A DNA stretch of 64,000 bases from Stropharia rugosoannulata (GCA_028532985.1 JANCIK010000010.1:2480001-2544000); one strand, 5' to 3'; numbered from the stretch's first letter, positions 9,165 through 19,813 are shown. Notes: generated from the sequence alone by a model not told the origin. A program made the numbers and translations.

Positions 9165-11026
9165 TGAGCTGAACGGGGGGAGTTAGAATTGTTACGCTGG
9201 CTCGCATTTGGGGTGCGTACCTGGGCATATTTAGCAGTGATCCACTCGGGATCATAGCAGTGGCGCCAGAAGGGACAGTGCCTTCTGTCTGTAGCGCTGT
9301 GGTCCCCCTTGCAGTTGGGGCACCTTGGCGCATGTGGACAGTCTTCGCCTTTTGGGGTGGGCGCGACAGGGGGGTTAGCCTTAGGGTTCCCTTTGCAGGG
9401 GCCGCAGAGCTGACGGTGCGAAGCCGCATCATGCAGGCCACTGCAATGAGGGCAGCGCACATGGAACGCGCGGCATGCCGATGTAGGGTGGCCCCACCTA
9501 TAGCAACGAGTGCAAAGTGAGACGCCGACGCGGGCCCTCGCTGCCATGATGCGGCAGGAGCGGCCTTTGATCATAATGGTGCGCCCGATAAGGCGCTTCG
9601 CACGGGTACCCTGTTGGGAATCCCAGACCTCAAAGTACGCAGTTGAGTTAGAACTGGCTTTGGAGACCCTGTCAAGTCGGACAGAAGACCGAAGCTTGAA
9701 ATCAGGAGCGAGGGGAGACGCCTTCATAGCGTTGTTGACCTCCTCGGGGGTAACCTTGACCATCGTAAAAGGCGATGCAAAGGTGGGAACGTCAACGATC
9801 TTGAGGTAAGACCACGACTGGGGAAGGTCAACCACATATTTCATACCCGCCCAGGGCGAGTTGCGGAACATGGGTTCAAAACTCCAATACAAGGCGTCCA
9901 ACGTATGAGCATTGGGAACCTCGTTTGTAGCAAGGGACCAGCCTTCGTACGCAACGGAGGCAGAAAGGACCCGGAACCTAGACTTCTCGGCGATGAAGAC
10001 TGTATTGGCCGCCGAGACAAGCAAGTCAAGGCTGAGATTATGTGATTGCGGTCCCTTGGACGGATCCGCAAACGTGAGAAAGGCCTGCTTCCGGGTAGGA
10101 CCGGACGCAGTGTAAGAAGGAATCCCTCGCTTGCGCTTGGGTTGAGAGCCAGAGGCTTGCTGCTGGATCTCGATGATCTGGCGAGCAGGAATGTTGGGGA
10201 GGGCCTGGGCGAGCTGAACAAGCCCAGCCGGGCCTTTGCCAACGTTGGCAGGGGGAGGACGCGACCTGGCCGCAGCCGAGTAGGACTTACGGGGCTTAGT
10301 CGCGAGGTTGATGGCCGGCGGCATGGGAGGCCGCTGAAACGGGCGGACGGGCCTGGAGGGCCGCGGGTTGACGTTACCGGTTGGCCGGGCCCGTTTAGGA
10401 GCCGGGGTCTCGGTCTCGGCATCTGATGGTTCCTCAGCCTGGGCCGCAGCCGGAGCTGGGGGAGGGGGAGGGACGGCAGAAGCCGGGGGGGCAAGAGATG
10501 CGGTGGGGGCCCCTTCGCCATCAGAGGTGGTGTCCATCGCAGCTTGAGGTTGAGCCCAAGGGATGCCGGAAGCCCTGTTAACAAGGCCGAGCAGCGCAAG
10601 GCGGAGATCGTTTGGGTTACGAGCCTCATCTTCATAATTGTCCCAGTTGGAATTGAGTTCGAGCCAGGCCGTGGTCTCGTTCAGGGCGTGCACAATAGCT
10701 TCGAGGTCCAAATTTGCAGTCTCATCGGTGCAGACGAGATTAAGGAATTGAGGCGTGGGCAGAGAGGGGCCGGTTCCCCCCCCGGAGGAAGAGGCGGGCA
10801 GAGAAGAGGAACGGTCGTCGCCACGAGCCGTCTGAGCATCGTCTTCATCGGAAGAGTCAGAGTCGTCATCCTTGGGAGTATCCGTAGGAGGTCCAGGTGT
10901 AAGCCTCGAGCTGGATCGAGGGTTGGAGGGGTTGGGAAGGGAGCTCGAGCGCGAGGTAGGAGAAGCAGCAGCCGAGGACCCCCTAGAAGATCCACGGCCG
11001 CAGCCGGCTCCTCCTTTGGGAGGCAT
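9161..11026 (-). CDS. LINE ORF1: Gag-like RNA-binding protein with three zinc knuckles
   Basis: A 621-residue protein starting MPPKGGAG. Residues 1-300 are low-complexity, rich in S, P, A and charged residues, with a basic patch KRARP near 211 and PKRKR near 296 that could be nuclear localisation signals. A folded middle part (about 310-490) precedes the zinc knuckles: C505-C508-H513-C518 is a canonical CX2CX4HX4C, followed by a variant at C525-C528-H532-H537-C541 and a third at C569-C572-H576-C584. This arrangement is typical of ORF1 of I-group LINEs, which coats the element RNA. The stop overlaps the ORF2 start by the four bases ATGA (9164-9161). Confidence 0.93.
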   Translation of the reverse strand: MPPKGGAGCGRGSSRGSSAAASPTSRSSSLPNPSNPRSSSRLTPGPPTDTPKDDDSDSSDEDDAQTARGDDRSSSLPASSSGGGTGPSLPTPQFLNLVCTDETANLDLEAIVHALNETTAWLELNSNWDNYEDEARNPNDLRLALLGLVNRASGIPWAQPQAAMDTTSDGEGAPTASLAPPASAVPPPPPAPAAAQAEEPSDAETETPAPKRARPTGNVNPRPSRPVRPFQRPPMPPAINLATKPRKSYSAAARSRPPPANVGKGPAGLVQLAQALPNIPARQIIEIQQQASGSQPKRKRGIPSYTASGPTRKQAFLTFADPSKGPQSHNLSLDLLVSAANTVFIAEKSRFRVLSASVAYEGWSLATNEVPNAHTLDALYWSFEPMFRNSPWAGMKYVVDLPQSWSYLKIVDVPTFASPFTMVKVTPEEVNNAMKASPLAPDFKLRSSVRLDRVSKASSNSTAYFEVWDSQQGTRAKRLIGRTIMIKGRSCRIMAARARVGVSLCTRCYRWGHPTSACRAFHVRCPHCSGLHDAASHRQLCGPCKGNPKANPPVAPTPKGEDCPHAPRCPNCKGDHSATDRRHCPFWRHCYDPEWITAKYAQVRTPNASQRNNSNSPRSAQ

Positions 11027-11166
11027 AGGACTAAAGTGAGTAAGAACTCAGATGTGTACTGCGATCAGAGATCGGGTCTGGTGGAGAAGAGTGTTGGTCG
11101 ATGTGACGAGTGGTGAGCTAGACTGCACAGCCACCAGATGGGAGTACCGGAAAGAGAAGCGTGGCG
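11027..11166 (-). other. LINE 5' UTR
   Basis: 140 bp between the right target-site duplication and the ORF1 ATG at 11026. The element starts CGCCACGC on the minus strand. An internal promoter is expected for this class, but no motif I can assign is visible. That the duplication borders this end indicates little or no 5' truncation. Confidence 0.75.
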
Positions 11167-11182
11167 GAGACAAACGCAAGTC
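11167..11182. repeat. LINE target-site duplication, right copy
   Basis: Exact repeat of 4792-4807. After it the copia coding sequence continues in the original frame (SLQPHVEKC), as in the uninterrupted A2 copy. Confidence 0.95.
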
Positions 11183-13595
11183 ACTGCAACCACATGTTGA
11201 GAAGTGCATTTTCGTCGCTTATCCTACAGGCTACAAAGGCTGGCAGTTCTACAATCCGTCCACTAAGAAGTATGTGATCTCTGAACGTGCTATCTTTGAT
11301 GAACGCAGCTTTCCTGGTTTGAAGATTACTTCACCAATTAACCTGTTTCCAAAGGGCACGCCTTCACACTTCTCAGATGTGCCAGATTCTGGGGGGGATT
11401 CAACTGCTGCCTATTTGCCTGACTTGGATACTGATGACTCGGACACACTAACTGCACCTCCTTCGGCGGGACCAGCACCATCTGACTCGTCGTCTGACGA
11501 CGAACAAGATGCACCTACTCCAAACTCGCAGAAACCAACTGCTTGTGCGAAATCGTCGAGTTTACCGAAGTGCTCAACTTTGCCCAATTTGCATTCTGGG
11601 AAATCACATGTGCATTCCGGTCCAACCACTGGTCCTAGCAAGTCGAGTCAAGTACCATCGGATAGGGCGTCGAAAGACGAGTCTGACAGTACCACAGTCA
11701 AGTTGGAGTCATCGCATCGCATTCCGCAATCGACGAAAACACCGACATGCTCAACTCGACGAGATCAGCATTCTGCTCCAAACGTGCCCCAACTGCCTCG
11801 TACTGTTGCACCTCCCATTCCTGTGGAACCCAAAGTCGTTGCTGAGCCTCTGAGACGCACTACACGTGAATCTCGACCTCCTGGTGAATGGTGGAAAGTC
11901 AAACCTGCTGCTGTGCCCCTCCCGCCGTCTACACCGCCTTCTGAGACTGACGACCTCGATAACGACGAACTTGACAGTTACACTGTTGACGAAGGTCTGG
12001 AAGAGGTTCAGTTTGCTGGTGCTGCTACTGTGTCAGATCCCAAGAACTACAAGCAAGCACTCAAGGGCGACGACGCAGACAGATGGCGAGATGCAGCAAA
12101 CGCAGAGTACAACACACTGTTGCAGAACAACACTTGGGAAATCGTCGACTTGCCACCTGGTGCAAAAGCTATTGGTTCTGGTTGGGTCTTCAAGGTCAAA
12201 CGTCATGCAGATGGCACTGTGGAGCGTTACAAGGCTTGTATTGTCGCAAAGGGCTACAGCCAGCGTCCTGGAGTCGACTACACCGAAGTCTTTGCTCCCA
12301 CCTTCCGTCCAACAACCTTGCGCATGATACTGGCTATTGCAGCTGCAGAAGACCTCGAGCTACGCTCTGTGGACATCTCGTCTGCATTCACCAATGGTGA
12401 CTTGGATGAGGACATCTATATGCTGCAACCTGAGGGATTTCACGAAGGCGCACCAAACAAGGTCTGCAAGCTGCGCAAGTCGCTTTACGGTCTCAAGCAA
12501 TCAGCTAGGCAGTGGAACACGAAGTTACACTCTGTTCTCACTGATATGGGTTTCAAGCGTGTGGAAGCAGACAGGTCCGTGTACATCTACTCAGATGGCA
12601 CAGTTCGCATTTTCGTGCCTATCTACATTGACGACATCACGTTTGCATCCAAATCAACTTCATCCATTGACCGTGCTGTGAAGCAACTCAGTGAACGATT
12701 CAAATGCAGGGATCTCGGTGCTACGGAGTTTCTACTAGGTGTTGGCATAACCAGGGATCGCAGCAAATGCAAGATTTCGCTTCACCAGCGCCAGTTCATT
12801 CTGGACATGCTTGAACGTTACAGTATGCAAGATGCGATTCCTGTCACCACTCCCATGTCAGCTGGCACCGTCCTCACTCGTGCAATGGCACCTAGCAGTT
12901 CTGACGACATTGAGTTCATGCAAAATGTTCCCTACCTCAGCGCCATCGGTTCTCTCCAGTACCTCGCCACAATGACACGTCCTGACATTGCACACACTGT
13001 GTCCTATCTCGCACGTTTCAACAGCAATCCTGGACCGCAGCACTGGACAGCAGTCAAGCACTTGTTCAAGTATCTGAAAGGAACACTTGAGTACAAGTTG
13101 GTTTACTCTGGTTCACTTGGTACAGACCTGTTCACAACTTACTGTGATGCTGCACATGGCGATTGCAAGGACACTGGGCGCTCTACAGGTGGATACGTCG
13201 TTCTCATGGCTGGTGGTGCAATTAGCTGGTCTAGCAAATTGCAGAGCATTGTGACACTCTCTACCACTGAAGCTGAGTTTGTGGCTGCAGTTGAGGCTGG
13301 CAAGGAGATCTCCTGGATGTGCAACATTCTGCGCGAGTTTGGCTACACGATTCCGGTTCCCTCCACACTGCACATTGACAATCAGTCTGCTATCAGTGTA
13401 TCGAAGAACCCAGAGCACCATGGACGCATGAAGCACCTCGACCTTCGTTTTTACTGGCTACGCGACGCTGTAAAGAACAGAGTCATTACACCTTCGTTTA
13501 TACCCACAACACAACAGGTGGCTGACATTCTCACCAAACCACTCTCAGCAGTTAAAGTAGATTACTGTCGCTCTCACATGGGAGTTCGACCATAG
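11183..13595 (+). CDS. Copia A gag-pol, second part (integrase end, linker, RT, RNase H)
   Basis: This continues the frame of 3228-4807 after the LINE duplication; 1580 plus 2413 bases gives a whole number of codons. It begins with the integrase C-terminal end (EKCIFVAYPTGYKGW), followed by a ~220-residue Ser/Pro/Asp-rich linker. The RVT_2 reverse transcriptase starts at NNTWEIVDLP, with VDISSAFTNGDL and the catalytic YIDD at 12624-12635 (Ty1/copia elements usually have YVDD). The RNase H includes YCDAAHGD, STTEAEF and HIDNQSA, and the protein ends MGVRP. There are no stops or frameshifts. An open frame runs upstream into the LINE 5' UTR, but that start (11052) is chance read-through. Confidence 0.93.
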
Positions 13596-13630
13596 TGTAT
13601 ATACTGTAGTATAGAGACTGCCTTGGTCAC

Positions 13631-13637
13631 GGGGGAG
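13631..13637 (+). other. Polypurine tract of copia A
   Basis: GGGGGAG lies immediately before the TG of the 3' LTR, the priming site for plus-strand DNA. The same tract precedes the LTR at 61854, and its complement follows the reverse LTR ending at 63902. Confidence 0.9.
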
Positions 13638-13842
13638 TGTTAGATTACATAGGATTGGACTTGACCATCAGCAGTAGATTAGACATCGCATACTATAATT
13701 AGTACGCTCCATATATAGTTAATCTCGCTTATGGTAGTATATAAGGCATGTACTAGTGTAGATGCCTCTTGATCTCTTACCACCACCATCTCTGTGTGAG
13801 TTAGGTTCGCTCTCTGCGCCTGTAAGCAGTCTGCTTTCAACA
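13638..13842 (+). repeat. Copia A 3' LTR
   Basis: This 205-bp LTR runs from TGTTAGATTACATAGG to TTTCAACA. Relative to the 5' LTR it has one extra A near the start and four substitutions, including two in or next to the palindrome. It is joined directly to reverse-strand pol sequence of A2, so the end is precise. Confidence 0.95.
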
Positions 13843-16142
13843 TTTCCACCATTCACCAGGAGGTCGAGATTCACGTGTAGTGCGTCTCAGAGGCTCAGCA
13901 ACGACTTTGGGTTCCACAGGAATGGGAGGTGCAACAGTACGAGGCGGTTTGGGCACGTTTGGAGCAGAATGCTGATCTCGTCGAGTTGAGCATGTCGGTG
14001 TTTTCGTCGATTGCGGAATGCGATGCGATGACTCCAACTTGACTGTGGTACTGTCAGACTCGTCTTTCGACGCCCTATCCGATGGTACTTGACTCGACTT
14101 GCTAGGACCAGTGGTTGGACCGGAATGCACATGCGATTTCCCAGAATGCAAATTGGGCAAAGTTGAGCACTTCGGTAAACTCGACGATTTCGCACAAGCA
14201 GTTGGTTTCTGCGAGTTTGGAGTAGGTGCATCTTGTTCGTCGTCAGACGACGAGTCAGATGGTGCTGGTCCCGCCGAAGGAGGTGCAGTTGGTGCGTCCG
14301 AGTCATCAGTATCCAAGTCAGGCAAATAGGCAGCAGCAGCAGTTGAATCCCCCCCAGAATCTGGCACATCTGAGAAGTGTGAAGGCATGCCCTTTGGAAA
14401 CAGGTTAATTGGTGAAGTAATCTTCAAACCAGGAAAGCTGCGTTCATCAAAGATAGCACGTTCAGAGATCACATACTTCTTAGTGGACGGATTGTAGAAC
14501 TGCCAGCCTTTGTAGCCTGTAGGATAACCGACGAAGATGCACTTCTCAACGTGTGGTTGCAGTGACTTGCGTTTGTCTCTCTGCACAAAGACATATGCAG
14601 CACAACCAAAAACACGGAGATGGCTCATATCGGGTTTCTTGCCATGCCATGCAGTGTAGGGAACAGAGTCAGTCAGAGACAACATAGGGAGCCTGTTCCA
14701 CATGTGAATGTAAGCCATGACTGCAAGTCGCCAAAACGAGAGTGGCAGCTTTGCTTCTACAAGCATTGCAGTGACGTGTTCAGCAATAGTGCGATTGGCG
14801 CGTTCAGCAACACCATTCTGCTGAGGCCAATTGCATGTGCTGTGTCGTCTGTGAATGCTGCATTGCTCCATAAACCGTATGAACTCGTTTGACATGTATT
14901 CACCAGCCTTGTCATCCTGCATTGCCTTGATTTTCGCATTCAGCTGGTTCTCTGCATATGCCTTGTACACCTTGAATGCATCAAATGCGTCCGACTTGCG
15001 CTTTAGGAACATGACAGCATGCAGGTGAGTGCAGTCGTCGATGAATGTGATCCAGTAGCGATGTCCCTCAGGTGTGGGCACTGAGAGCGGACCATGCAAG
15101 TCAGAATGCACCAATTCAAGCGGTTTCGTCGATTTGCGAGTTGAGCTCGGAAATGTACCAGACGTCATCTTGCCAGCTAAGCATGGTTCGCAAATTGGAT
15201 CTGGTTGCTCTTTCGACGTTACGAGCATGCCAGTGACCAGATCCTTCGAAAGCAGCTTGTTGATGTGTGCATGGCTGTGATGTCCGCAACGATGATGCCA
15301 GAGCTCTGCATTGAGGGGTAGAGTTGACGACGACGAAGCAGAGTGTGCAGATTCGCAAATGGGACGAGTGAGGCCATCCAGAATGGCAGAGTGCGATGCA
15401 TTGATAGTTGCAGTGAAGATGGTCTTGCCAGAGCAGTTGAAGTACATCTTCTTTGCATCGATCTCAATCAGGATGCCAGAGCGCTTGGTGAGGTACAGAC
15501 ATGCAAGCAGGTTGTTGCACAACTTGGGGACATGCAGAACACGTTTAATGACTACTGCATCTGCTTTCTTGCCATTGATGACTGGATGGAACACCACATT
15601 GCCAACACCCTCAGAATAGACGATAGAATCATCTGCAAGACGAATTGGGACACAGTGAGGTTTGTACTCCACAATCCAGTCTTGATGAGGTGTCATATGG
15701 CTAGTTGCACCTGTATCTGCGAGCCAGTCGAAATCATTGCCTTGTGCGTCACCCGTAGCAAGTGCAGATGCAAAACCTGCATACTTCACGATTTGTGATG
15801 TCTCCTCTGCTGGGGGCGAAACAGAGTGTGCCATTTGACCAACAGCTGCCAGAGTTGACCACATGCTAACTGGGTCATGCAGAATGTGAGCCAATTGTGA
15901 TTTGAGCTCGTTCTGAACATGACTGTGGATGTAGCCAGCAGCAGCAGTCGACTTGCTTGTCCATATGTCGTGTGCCTCGATCTCAGCCATAGACGGCGTA
16001 AGAGAGAGCACAGGACGCTTGCATTCACCAGTAACCAGACGCCATAGCTCCTGAGAGCGTAACCATGCTTTCATGTTGCAAGACCAGAGTTGGTAGTTGG
16101 CAGTGCTCAGTTTGTCAAACTGAGGTGTTGCAAAAAACTCAT
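13837..16142 (-). pseudogene. Copia A2 gag-protease-integrase, truncated before RT
   Basis: Minus-strand copy beginning at ATG 16142. One base is missing in the A/T run just after the start (AAAAAAC instead of AAAGAAAC on the plus strand), which shifts MSFF out of frame. The remaining frame is open through protease (DWLADTGATSHM), the preintegrase zinc region (HHRCGHHSHAH, CEPCLAGK), integrase (HSDLHG, QDDKAGEY, NGVAERAN) and the linker, to GEWWK. There it meets the LTR of the forward element and a stop inside that LTR gives WWKC. RT and RNase H are absent. This is the only A copy beside the array not interrupted by LTR-B, and its 5' LTR adjoins the first array unit. Confidence 0.88.
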
Positions 16143-16858
16143 GGTTGCAGGTGAAGTAAAGTGGTGATAGACGTGATATGGTATGAGGTGGTAGCTGAGA
16201 ATGGCGCAAACGATGTGGCAAAGTTGCGAGGCGAGCTGGGCTGAAATGCACGAGCAGTGGGCAGGACACTTGCAGTATCACAATTAGGCCGAGTTGAGCA
16301 CTTGCAGTAAAACGTCGATTGCACGAGCAGCAATGAACCGATTGACACGAGACTGTGCAAGAGGATAGTTCAAAGATGCGGAACGTGTGTGATCGAGTTG
16401 TGCGAACGACAGTGACGATGTGCTAGTGCAGTGAACAAAACTGTTTGAGAATGTCAATTGGACAGAGTTGAGCACTCTGGTGAAGAACAGTGAATTGCGA
16501 GTGAACGGCTGAGCGTGACGACTTGTGAGTGGGCAAGTGACGAGAGGCACGTGTAACGATGAGGTCCTCGAAAGAACCACGTGTTTCGACGATCAGGGAA
16601 GCCCAGGGAGCGAAGTCTCTGGTGAACACCAAGAGAGTTCTATTGACCTAAAACCAAAAGAAGCGGATTGCTCGATAACCGTGCAAGCTGGTGGAGCAGG
16701 TGGTACCAGAACGACGGTCGTGACGTGGCAGTTGTGCTCACGAAAAAACAAGGCAAAACAAACAACGATGAGTGTTAGGTTAAGTACCAAGCCACTCAGT
16801 GGAGAAAGGACAGTAGAGTAGTGATAAGTAGGATGCTCAGAGCGCAGGGCTCATAACC
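16143..16858 (-). other. Copia A2 leader with primer-binding site
   Basis: This 716-bp leader is nearly the same length as the other A leaders (718 bp). The half-tRNA primer-binding site is at 16839-16858. It carries two copies of the GAGTTGAGCACT motif (complement of AGTGCTCAACTC). No coding content is recognised. Confidence 0.8.
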
Positions 16859-17062
16859 TGTTGAAAGCAGACTGCTTACAGGCGCAGAGAGCGAACCTAA
16901 CTCACACAGAGATGATGGTGGTAAGAGATTAAGAGGCATCTACACTAGTACATGCCTTATATACTACCATAAGCGAGATTAACTATATATGGAGCGTACT
17001 AATTATAGTACGCGATATCTAATCTACTGCTGATGGTCAGTCCAATCCTATGTAATCTAACA
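16859..17062 (-). repeat. Copia A2 5' LTR
   Basis: A complete 204-bp LTR in reverse orientation (TGTTGAAAGC...CTAACA on the plus strand). It shares with the LTR-A copies of the array a missing base in GGTCAGTCC (other LTRs read GGTCAAGTCC), which links A2 to the array. It adjoins leader B of unit 1 at 17062/17063, the same junction that repeats through the array. Confidence 0.93.
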
Positions 17063-17787
17063 GACCGATAGTCGAACACACGAAACCTGGGACTGCTAAG
17101 TTATAGAGGTAACGATGACGAACTCGGGGTGCAGCGACGATGACAAAATTGGAGTTGCAAACTCAAGGAGTTGAGCACTTGGGTACTAAAGTGTGAATTG
17201 CTCGACAACGATACAACCGATCGAGATGAGAGTTGGGGGCTCGATGTATCGATGATGAAGGAAGTGGTATGCTGAGTTGCAATGGAGTTGATGTCGATGT
17301 GAGGCCGCAGTGAGCTGAACAAATTTCGAGGTCCTAACTCGAGGAGTTGAGCACTCTGGTGAAGACCAGTTGATTGCGGAAGAACGACGGAGCGTAGTGA
17401 CGTGGCAGTCGGCAGGCAGCGAGGGGATCGTATGAAGAGTGGATCCTCGAAAGAACGGAGTGGGGCAACGATCAGGGAAGCCCTAAAAGCGCAAAAGAGC
17501 GGACAGCTCTGGGAAGCCCAAAGCTGAAGCAGTCTCTGGTGTGAAACCAAGAGAGTGCAGAGGACCTGTAAAGAAAAAGAGTGAATTGCACGAGGACCGA
17601 TTGAGCTGGCGGAACGAGAGTGGTACCAGAACAACGGTCGTGACGTGGCAGTCCTGCTCGTGAAACAACGAGGCGAAACGAGCGCGAATGAGTGTTAGGT
17701 TAAGTACCAAGCCACCCAGGTGAAAGGAGAGTGAGAATAAGAGAGTAGCAATGAGTAGGGACTGCTCAGAGTGCAGGGCTCATAATC
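17063..17787 (-). other. Copia B leader (unit 1 example)
   Basis: 725 bp between LTR-B and LTR-A. Its LTR-proximal part is homologous to leader A (shared CGGTCGTGACGTGGCAGT and GAGTGTTAGGTTAAGTACC), so B is a sister family of A. Right after LTR-B, on the minus strand, it has GATTATGAGCCCTGCACTC, a slightly degenerate version of the half-tRNA initiator-Met primer site. It holds two GAGTTGAGCACT motifs. A 177-codon minus-strand frame (MFWYHSRS...) is open but has no recognisable domain. No gag or pol of family B is present. Confidence 0.75.
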
Positions 17788-17990
17788 TGTTAAAAGCGGA
17801 TGCTTATAGGCACAGAGAGTGGCCCTAACTCAGGTGGGATGGTAGTGGTAATAGATTAAGAGGCATCTACACTAGTACATGCTATATATACTACCAGAAG
17901 CGAACTAAGCTAAATGTGGAGCAAACTAATTATAGTCCGCACTATCTAATCTTAACTGCTGATGGTGATGATTGCCTATGTAATCTAACA
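17788..17990 (-). repeat. LTR of copia B (unit 1 example)
   Basis: A 203-bp LTR with ends TGTTAAAAGC and ...ATCTAACA on the plus strand. It shares blocks with LTR-A (ATTAAGAGGCATCTACACTAGTACATGC region and the TG...CA ends) but has a different middle (GAAGCGAACTAAGC) and TATATATA as TATA box. Its outer end abuts copia A gag-pol at ACAAGCATGCC. The five bases next to it on the minus strand, CTTGT, would be the target duplication of B; the partner copy is not in the window. Confidence 0.9.
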
Positions 17991-18893
17991 ACAAGCATGC
18001 CAGTGACCAGACCCTTGGTGAGCAGCTTGTTGATGTGTGCAACGACGATGCCAGAGCTCTGCATTAAGGGGTAGAGTGGATGACAATGAAGCAGAGCAAC
18101 GGAGATTCGCAAATGGGACATGTGAGACCATCCAGAATGGCAGAGTGTGATGCATTGATAGTTGCAGTGAAGATGGTCTTGCCAGAGCAGTTGAAGTACA
18201 TCTTCTTTGCATCGATCTCAATCAGGATGCCAGAGCGCTTGGTGAGGTACAGACATGCAAGCAGGTTGTTGCACAACTTGGGGACATGCAGAACACGTTT
18301 AATGACTACTGCATCTGCTTTCTTGCCATTGATGACTGGATGGAACACCACATTGCCAACACCCTCAGAATAGACGATAGAATCATCTGCAAGACGAATT
18401 GGGACACAGTGAGGTTTGTACTCCACAATCCAGTCTTGATGAGGTGTCATATGGCTAGTTGCACCTGTATCTGCGAGCCAGTCGAAATCATTGCCTTGTG
18501 CGTCACCCGTAGCAAGTGCAGATGCAAAACCTGCATACTTCACGATTTGTGATGTCTCCTCTGCTGGGGCGAAACAGAGTGTGCCATTTGACCAACAGCT
18601 GCCAGAGTTGACCACATGCTAACTGGGTCATGCAGAATGTGAGCCAATTGTGATTTGAGCTCGTTCTGAACATGACTGTGGATGTAGCCAGCAGCAGCAG
18701 TCGACTTGCTTGTCCATATGTCGTGTGCCTCGATCTCAGCCATAGACGGCGTAAGAGAGAGCACAGGACGCTTGCATTCACCAGTAACCAGACGCCATAG
18801 CTCCTGAGAGCGTAACCATGCTTTCATGTTGCAAGACCAGAGTTGGTAGTTGGCAGTGCTCAGTTTGTCAAACTGAGGTGTTGCAAAAACTCA
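17991..18893 (-). pseudogene. Copia A gag-protease fragment cut by LTR-B (unit 1 example)
   Basis: The minus strand reads the short Gag, then protease with DWLADTGATSHM, then PICESPLLCF. There the frame leaves that of intact gag-pol, because of small changes and the 17-base deletion, and it ends before the LTR-B junction. What remains is a Gag-protease stub without integrase, RT or RNase H. Confidence 0.88.
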
Positions 18894-19609
18894 TGGTTGC
18901 AGGTGAAGTAAAGTGGTGATAGACGTGATATGGTATGAGGTGGTAGCTGAGAATGGCGCAAACGATGTGGCAAAGTTGCGAGGCGAGCTGGGCTGAAATG
19001 CACGAGCAGTGGGCAGGACACTTGCAGTATCACAATTAGGCCGAGTTGAGCACTTGCAGTAAAACGTCGATTGCACGAGCAGCAATGAACCGATTGACAC
19101 GAGACTGTGCAAGAGGATAGTTCAAAGATGCGGAACGTGTGTGATCGAGTTGTGCGAACGACAGTGACGATGTGCTAGTGCAGTGAACAAAACTGTTTGA
19201 GAATGTCAATTGGACAGAGTTGAGCACTCTGGTGAAGAACAGTGAATTGCGAGTGAACGGCTGAGCGTGACGACTTGTGAGTGGGCAAGTGACGAGAGGC
19301 ACGTGTAACGATGAGGTCCTCGAAAGAACCACGTGTTTCGACGATCAGGAAGCCCAGGAGCGAAGTCTCTGGTGAACACCAAGAGAGTTCTATTGACCTA
19401 AAACCAAAAGAAGCGGATTGCTCGATAACCGTGCAAGCTGGTGGAACGCAGGTGGTACCAGAACGACGGTCGTGACGTGGCAGTTGTGCTCACGAAAAAC
19501 AAGGCAAAACAAACAACGATGAGTGTTAGGTTAAGTACCAAGCCACTCAGTGGAGAAAGGACAGTAGAGTAGTGATAAGTAGGATGCTCAGAGCGCAGGG
19601 CTCATAACC

Positions 19610-19813
19610 TGTTGAAAGCAGACTGCTTACAGGCGCAGAGAGCGAACCTAACTCACACAGAGATGATGGTGGTAAGAGATTAAGAGGCATCTACACTAGT
19701 ACATGCCTTATATACTACCATAAGCGAGATTAACTATATATGGAGCGTACTAATTATAGTACGCGATATCTAATCTACTGCTGATGGTCAGTCCAATCCT
19801 ATGTAATCTAACA
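19610..19813 (-). repeat. LTR-A inside array (unit 1 example)
   Basis: Complete 204-bp LTR with TATA box and palindrome, in the same orientation as LTR-B. Its outer end joins leader B of the next unit (CTAACA then GACCGATAG). Since no 3' LTR or polypurine tract occurs in the array, every array LTR-A derives from a 5' LTR. Confidence 0.92.

Larger units (their letters stand above)
4808..11166 (-). mobile_element. Full-length LINE (Tad1/I-group-like non-LTR retrotransposon)
   Basis: A 6.36-kb element in reverse orientation: 5' UTR 11027-11166, ORF1 11026-9161, ORF2 9164-5253, 3' UTR 5252-4826 and an 18-base poly(A) tail (poly-T on the plus strand, 4808-4825). It is flanked by a perfect 16-bp duplication and both ORFs are open, so it is a recent and potentially active insertion, younger than the copia copy it interrupts. 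The combination of two ORFs, APE-type endonuclease, RNase H and a C-terminal CCHC points to the Tad1/I group common in fungi. Clade assignment would need an RT tree. Confidence 0.95.
2306..13842 (+). mobile_element. Full-length Ty1/copia element (family A), split by a LINE
   Basis: The element has two LTRs (2306-2509, 13638-13842), a primer-binding site at 2510-2529, a leader, a single gag-pol frame (3228-4807 joined to 11183-13595) and a polypurine tract at 13631-13637. Without the LINE it is about 5.2 kb. Domain order PR-IN-RT-RNaseH defines Ty1/copia. The flanking five bases differ (CGTTC left, TTTCC right), so there is no target-site duplication. The LTRs differ from each other at about four substitutions and one indel. 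Both flanks are reverse-strand copia A pol-linker sequence, but they are overlapping pieces of two different copies, so the two ends may come from different insertions joined by recombination. Confidence 0.93.
17063..19813 (-). repeat. Array unit 1
   Basis: LTR-B at 17788-17990, LTR-A at 19610-19813. It carries G in the GACCGATAG marker and T in the GGATCC marker. Private change: GACCAGTTG instead of GACCGGTTG in leader B. The gag-protease frame is split by a four-G run near 18567 and a shortened A run at the start, leaving a 183-codon frame (18064-18615) over the protease. Confidence 0.93.

Noticed and set aside
10544..11116. 190-codon plus-strand frame opposite LINE ORF1
   Set aside because: Antisense shadow of a GC-rich low-complexity ORF1; composition explains the openness.
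11052..11182. Start codon at 11052 in frame with copia pol, suggesting a LINE-pol fusion gene
   Set aside because: The upstream part is LINE 5' UTR read antisense; the frame continuity across the target duplication is chance and no promoter is evident.
13638..13842. Solo LTR interpretation of 13638-13842
   Set aside because: It is preceded by a polypurine tract and a complete pol 3' end, so it is a true 3' LTR.
17101..17634. 177-codon minus-strand frame MFWYHSRS... in leader B, repeated in most units
   Set aside because: Repetition reflects array identity, not selection. It is low complexity (Ser, Leu, Arg), has no domain and is broken by run-length differences in several units.
18080..18373. 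Plus-strand frames inside the array (MTMKQSNGDSQ..., MQNTFNDYC...)
   Set aside because: They are antisense to the gag-protease coding sequence and appear antisense to every A copy.
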